Positions 60,770 to 64,000 of a stretch of 64,000 bases of DNA are shown here, one piece after another. The translations under genes were made by a program, and so were the position numbers. The DNA comes from CAADGY01 sp900696665. GTDB lineage: Bacteria; Acidobacteriota; Terriglobia; Bryobacterales; Bryobacteraceae. Under the pieces are notes generated by a model. The model was given only the letters and a program-made list of their open reading frames with translations, was not told where the DNA came from and ran no database searches. The stretch's first letter is position 1; each line of letters begins with the position of its first letter. Location of the stretch: the NCBI GenBank assembly GCA_035063885.1, contig JAPSFM010000015.1, positions 1 through 64,000 on the forward strand, read 5' to 3'.

Positions 60770-62692
60770 CTATTTCAATCCGGCTTTGTCTTGGCTAAGT
60801 AACGAATAACGCAGGAATAGTACCCCCAGCGGCGGCAACGTCAGCGTGAGCGATTGAGGATGGTCATGGACGGGAACCGGAACTGTATTCACTCCACCCA
60901 GATTTCCCTGCCCGCTGCCGCCGTGCTCCACGGCGTCGCTGTTCAGATGTTCGCTCCAGAAACCCTTCTCCGGAACTCCGATCCGATAGTTATGGCGGGT
61001 TACGGGAGTGAAGTTGCACGCCACCAGAATGTTTTCCCCGGCGGACCTGCCGCGCCGCAGGAAAGCGATGACGCTATTTTCGCTATCGTGAACCTCCACC
61101 CACTCAAAGCTTTGCGGTTCGAGGTCGAACAGGTGCATCGCCGGCTCACCGCGATAGAACAGGTTCAATTCACGGACCCAGTTCTGTAACTTCCGGTGCC
61201 GGTCGTCCTCGAGAAGGTGCCAATCGAGGCTTGACTCGTGGTACCACTCATTCCACTGTCCGAACTCCCCTCCCATGAATAGCAGTTTCTTTCCAGGAAT
61301 CGCATACATATAACCCAACAGGAGGCGTAGATTGGCGAACTTCTGCCAGTCGTCACCGGGCATCTTGCTGAGCAGCGATCCCTTTCCGTAAACCACCTCA
61401 TCATGTGGCAGGGGAAGCACGAAGTTCTCCGAGAAAGCGTACATGCCGCGAAAGGTGAGCTGGTCGTGGTGGTGTTTACGAAAGAGCGGAACTTTGGACA
61501 TGTACTCCAGCGTGTCGTGCATCCATCCCAGGTCCCATTTCATACCGAACCCGAGCCCGCCGGTGTACGTCGGGCGGGAAACCATGGGCCATGCAGTGGA
61601 TTCCTCCGCGATCGTCTGCACATCGGGATACTCCTGGTATATCTTCTCGTTGAGCGTCCGGAGAAAAGCGACCGCGTCCAGGTTTTCTCTGCCCCCGAAT
61701 GCATTGGGGATCCACTCCCCATCCCGGCGCCCGTAGTCGAGATACAGCATGGACGCGACGGCATCCACCCGCAAGCCGTCGATGTGGTACTTGTCCAACC
61801 AGAACATCGCACTGCTTTCGAGAAAGGTGCGTACTTCATTGCGGGCGTAGTTGAAGACGAATGTGTCCCAGCCACGATGGACGCCTTGCCTTGGGTCCGA
61901 ATGCTCGTACAGGTGAGTCCCGTCGAAGTACCCGAGGCCATGTTCATCATTGGGAAAGTGCGAGGGGACCCAATCCAGGATTACTCCGATGCCTCGCTGA
62001 TGCAGGTAATCGATCAACCACATGAAATCCTGCGGTGTTCCATAGCGGCTGGCCGGCGCGAAATAGCCGGTCGTCTGATAGCCCCAGGAACCGTAAGAAG
62101 GGTGCTCCATGACCGGCAGAAACTCGACGTGAGTGAAGCCCATATGCGATACGTGCTCGGCGAGCGGCACAGCCATTTCGCGATAGGTCAGCGGACGGTT
62201 TCCCTCTTCGGGCACACGGCGCCAGGAACCGGCGTGCACCTCGTAGATGGAGATGGGGCTAGTCAGCGAATTCCGGCTGTGACGCGTGGCCATCCAATCG
62301 CCGTCGCCCCATTGGTAATCGAGCTTCCAGACAATGGCGGCACGTTCTGGCGCTGTCTGGAAATAGTTGGCGTAAGGGTCCGTCTTGTCCGCACGATAAC
62401 CATGGTACCTCGAGACGAGGTGGAATTTGTAGCAGGCGCCTTGCGTCACCTCGGGAAGGAAGCCTTCCCATATGCCGGAATCCGCCCGCAGGCTCAACCG
62501 GTTCCGGGTCTTCTCCCAACCATTGAAGTCGCCGATGACGGAAACTTCCGCCGCGTTGGGCGCCCAAACCGCAAAATACGCCCCATCGGCGCCGTCCATC
62601 GACGTAAGGTGGCACCCGAGTTTGTTGTACATCCGGAGATGAGTGCCTTCGTTGAAAAGATGCAGATCGTCTGCCGTCAGAAGGCTGTTCAC
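60770..62692 (-). CDS. glgB: 1,4-alpha-glucan branching enzyme GlgB
   Basis: 640 residues, GH13 branching enzyme making alpha-1,6 branches in glycogen. The N-terminal CBM48 domain is at about 20-110 (YFAVWAPNAAEVSVIGDFNGW); the catalytic Asp (about 310) is in GLRVDAVASMLYLDYGR, the Glu (about 362) in TIAEESTAWP, and the transition-state Asp in LPLPHDEVVYGKGSL. Full length for a GlgB without the extra N-terminal domain. Its ATG overlaps the maltokinase gene stop by 4 nt, so glycogen branching is tied to the maltose-1-phosphate route. Confidence 0.96.
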   Translation of the reverse strand: MNSLLTADDLHLFNEGTHLRMYNKLGCHLTSMDGADGAYFAVWAPNAAEVSVIGDFNGWEKTRNRLSLRADSGIWEGFLPEVTQGACYKFHLVSRYHGYRADKTDPYANYFQTAPERAAIVWKLDYQWGDGDWMATRHSRNSLTSPISIYEVHAGSWRRVPEEGNRPLTYREMAVPLAEHVSHMGFTHVEFLPVMEHPSYGSWGYQTTGYFAPASRYGTPQDFMWLIDYLHQRGIGVILDWVPSHFPNDEHGLGYFDGTHLYEHSDPRQGVHRGWDTFVFNYARNEVRTFLESSAMFWLDKYHIDGLRVDAVASMLYLDYGRRDGEWIPNAFGGRENLDAVAFLRTLNEKIYQEYPDVQTIAEESTAWPMVSRPTYTGGLGFGMKWDLGWMHDTLEYMSKVPLFRKHHHDQLTFRGMYAFSENFVLPLPHDEVVYGKGSLLSKMPGDDWQKFANLRLLLGYMYAIPGKKLLFMGGEFGQWNEWYHESSLDWHLLEDDRHRKLQNWVRELNLFYRGEPAMHLFDLEPQSFEWVEVHDSENSVIAFLRRGRSAGENILVACNFTPVTRHNYRIGVPEKGFWSEHLNSDAVEHGGSGQGNLGGVNTVPVPVHDHPQSLTLTLPPLGVLFLRYSLLSQDKAGLK

Positions 62693-64000
62693 TTGGTTTC
62701 CCCGGTCCCGAGTAGATCAAGAATGCCCTGAAGGGGGATGCGAACCCAATCCGGACGATTGTTCAACTCATACCCCAGTTCGTACATTGCTTTTTCGAGC
62801 GTGTAAGAATCGAGCAGGATGTGTTGATGGTCTTTTTGTTTGGGCAGGAATGGAGCGCTGCCGGTGGTTTCCAGGTAGCCCTTCAGGAAACTGTGGGAGG
62901 AAGCCAGGTACCAGAAGTGCGCCCAGCGGCGCAGTTCGTCGTGCATGCGCTCCTCAACCACAATACCGGGGACCTGCCCGAACAGCGCCGCCGAAGACAC
63001 GTAGTGGAAAGACCGCAGCATGCCCGCCACGTCGCGCAACGGCGAGCGCTTGATGCGGCGCTCGCTGATGGAGCGCAACGGTTCGCCTTCAAAATCGATG
63101 ATGACGAAATCACGGCCGGTATAGAGTAGTTGGCCCAAATGATAGTCGCCGTGGTGGCGGCAGCGCAGGGCTGCCACCCGCTGGTCACGCATGGGACGGA
63201 AGCGCTGCACCACCTGTTTTTCCAGGTCCAGGACCTGCCTGGCAGGGATCCGCACATCTTCAGGTAATTGCCTCAGTTGCTGGCGTAACAACTGCAAAGA
63301 CCGGCGCGCCAGCGCGATCATACCGTGATACAAGCCGTGTTGATAGAAGTCGGTGAACGGCTCCGGCGACAGAGCCGCGTCGGCGGTCGGTTGGGTCAGG
63401 GCAAGATGCATCTCCGCCGTTCTCTGTCCAAGCAGCCGGGCATCGTCGGCATACGATTCCAGCAGTTTCATCGAGGACTCGGAGATCTCCTCGATATCCA
63501 GCGGGTTTGATGGCAGATCCGGGGGCGCCGCTCCCTGTGTTCCGCGCGCCAGCGCACGTGGAAAATAGCGGCTCAAGGCATCAATGGAATACGACCATGC
63601 GTCCCCCTTATTCGGGACATAGGCTTGAAGAATGGCAGCCGTCATCTTCGTCCCGTTGCGTTGATACTCGATCCAACCCGCAACTGGGGCGATATTCCGG
63701 AAATTCGTTTTCTCGGTCAGATAACGCCCGATTTCGAGATCGGGGTTCACCCCCTCTTCAATGCGCCGGAACAACTTCAGGATGAGGCGATCTCCGTAAA
63801 CCACCGAGGTGTTGCTCTGCTCCGACCGCTGGACGGAGGGCACCAGACAGACGTCGTCTCCCATCAGATTCCGGAACAGCCGGGTGGAGGCGGTGACTAA
63901 ATCGCCGGTCTCTCCCTTAAACCGCCTCTTACGTTGAAGAGCCTGAAGTAGTCCCTCACAGAACGCCTTACTGCGGAATGAGCCATACAGAACGCCCTCC
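62689..64000 (-). CDS. Maltokinase-type domain, 5' end outside the window (probably TreS-maltokinase)
   Basis: Partial: the frame is open without a stop to the window edge, and the residues before the first internal Met (LVTASTRLFRNLMGDD) still match the family, so the start lies beyond 64000. The visible 437 codons match the maltokinase domain usually fused to trehalose synthase: QSNTSVVYGDRLILKLFRR, CRHHGDYHLGQLLYTGRDF and VIIDFEGEP (kinase loop). The reaction is maltose plus ATP to alpha-maltose-1-phosphate, the donor for GlgE. A maltokinase with GlgB is the usual core of the GlgE pathway; treS and glgE would lie upstream. Confidence 0.9.
   Translation of the reverse strand, partial: EGVLYGSFRSKAFCEGLLQALQRKRRFKGETGDLVTASTRLFRNLMGDDVCLVPSVQRSEQSNTSVVYGDRLILKLFRRIEEGVNPDLEIGRYLTEKTNFRNIAPVAGWIEYQRNGTKMTAAILQAYVPNKGDAWSYSIDALSRYFPRALARGTQGAAPPDLPSNPLDIEEISESSMKLLESYADDARLLGQRTAEMHLALTQPTADAALSPEPFTDFYQHGLYHGMIALARRSLQLLRQQLRQLPEDVRIPARQVLDLEKQVVQRFRPMRDQRVAALRCRHHGDYHLGQLLYTGRDFVIIDFEGEPLRSISERRIKRSPLRDVAGMLRSFHYVSSAALFGQVPGIVVEERMHDELRRWAHFWYLASSHSFLKGYLETTGSAPFLPKQKDHQHILLDSYTLEKAMYELGYELNNRPDWVRIPLQGILDLLGTGETK

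Noticed and set aside
61403..62731. Long plus-strand ORF (442 codons)
   Set aside because: It lies wholly opposite glgB, which has full catalytic motifs. Long antisense frames are expected in GC-rich genes; there is no recognisable family.

Overview
The window reads as chromosomal DNA of an Acidobacteriota member, most likely a Solibacter/Bryobacter-type soil heterotroph. Reasons: GC-rich, densely packed genes; two very large Oar-type TonB-dependent receptors with N-terminal carboxypeptidase-regulatory-like domains; many exported Gfo/Idh/MocA oxidoreductases; and scattered GH88, GH172, GH43 and GH109 glycoside hydrolases. The assignment rests on gene content, not on a marker gene. I saw no rRNA, tRNA, CRISPR array, transposase or phage gene. 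The window begins just upstream of a serine hydrolase gene and ends inside a maltokinase-type gene on the minus strand.

Layout. 1-3.2 kb: a beta-lactamase-fold hydrolase, rsfS, an M15-like exported peptidase, hpt and a CDGSH protein. 3.2-16.8 kb: carbohydrate and amide catabolism, mostly exported (GH88, nitrilase-family amidase, Gfo/Idh/MocA enzyme, SelA-like PLP enzyme, CocE-type hydrolase, GH172, DUF362, GH43), plus a small membrane-protein cluster with a flavodoxin-like fusion. 16.9-20.9 kb: an argF-argG-argH-argR operon behind tandem ARG boxes. 21-23.6 kb: DinB-like protein, a LysW-like carrier protein with an unusual acidic tail, two small secreted beta-sandwich proteins and two thioredoxin-fold proteins. 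23.7-26.9 kb: first TonB receptor. 27-36 kb: GH109-like and other Gfo/Idh/MocA enzymes, DUF4870-type membrane protein, POTRA/HEAT protein, glycerophosphodiesterase, TIM-barrel isomerase, msrB and aldo/keto reductase. 36.1-41.3 kb (minus): exported PLP lyase-like enzyme, a triple-RidA protein and a large alpha/beta-hydrolase. 41.7-44.3 kb: another Gfo/Idh/MocA enzyme and a glycosyltransferase. 44.4-51.5 kb: ECF sigma factor, anti-sigma factor, TonB receptor and a TIM-barrel/SUMF1 fusion. 51.6-58.1 kb: UvrD-C-like small protein, purQ-purL-purF and a divergent ETF pair. 58.1-64 kb (minus): maltokinase-type gene, glgB, an asparagine-synthase-like enzyme and its membrane partner.

How the genes fit together. 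Eleven proteins carry an RR-type (Tat-like) leader followed by a hydrophobic stretch, and several of them bind NAD(P) or PLP, so much sugar-derivative chemistry seems to happen outside the cytoplasm on cofactors loaded before export. The best candidate for an undescribed system is the operon at 41325-36148: an exported SelA/DgaE-like PLP enzyme, which would release reactive enamine or imine, sits directly before an exported protein with three RidA domains, the family that hydrolyses such intermediates. The sigma/anti-sigma/TonB receptor/TIM-barrel-SUMF1 cluster looks like a surface-signalled uptake locus, with a 49-nt inverted repeat before the sigma gene and a perfect GC hairpin at the end of the anti-sigma gene. 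Several genes have a -10-like hexamer ending 5-10 nt before the start codon and no Shine-Dalgarno site, which suggests frequent leaderless transcripts.
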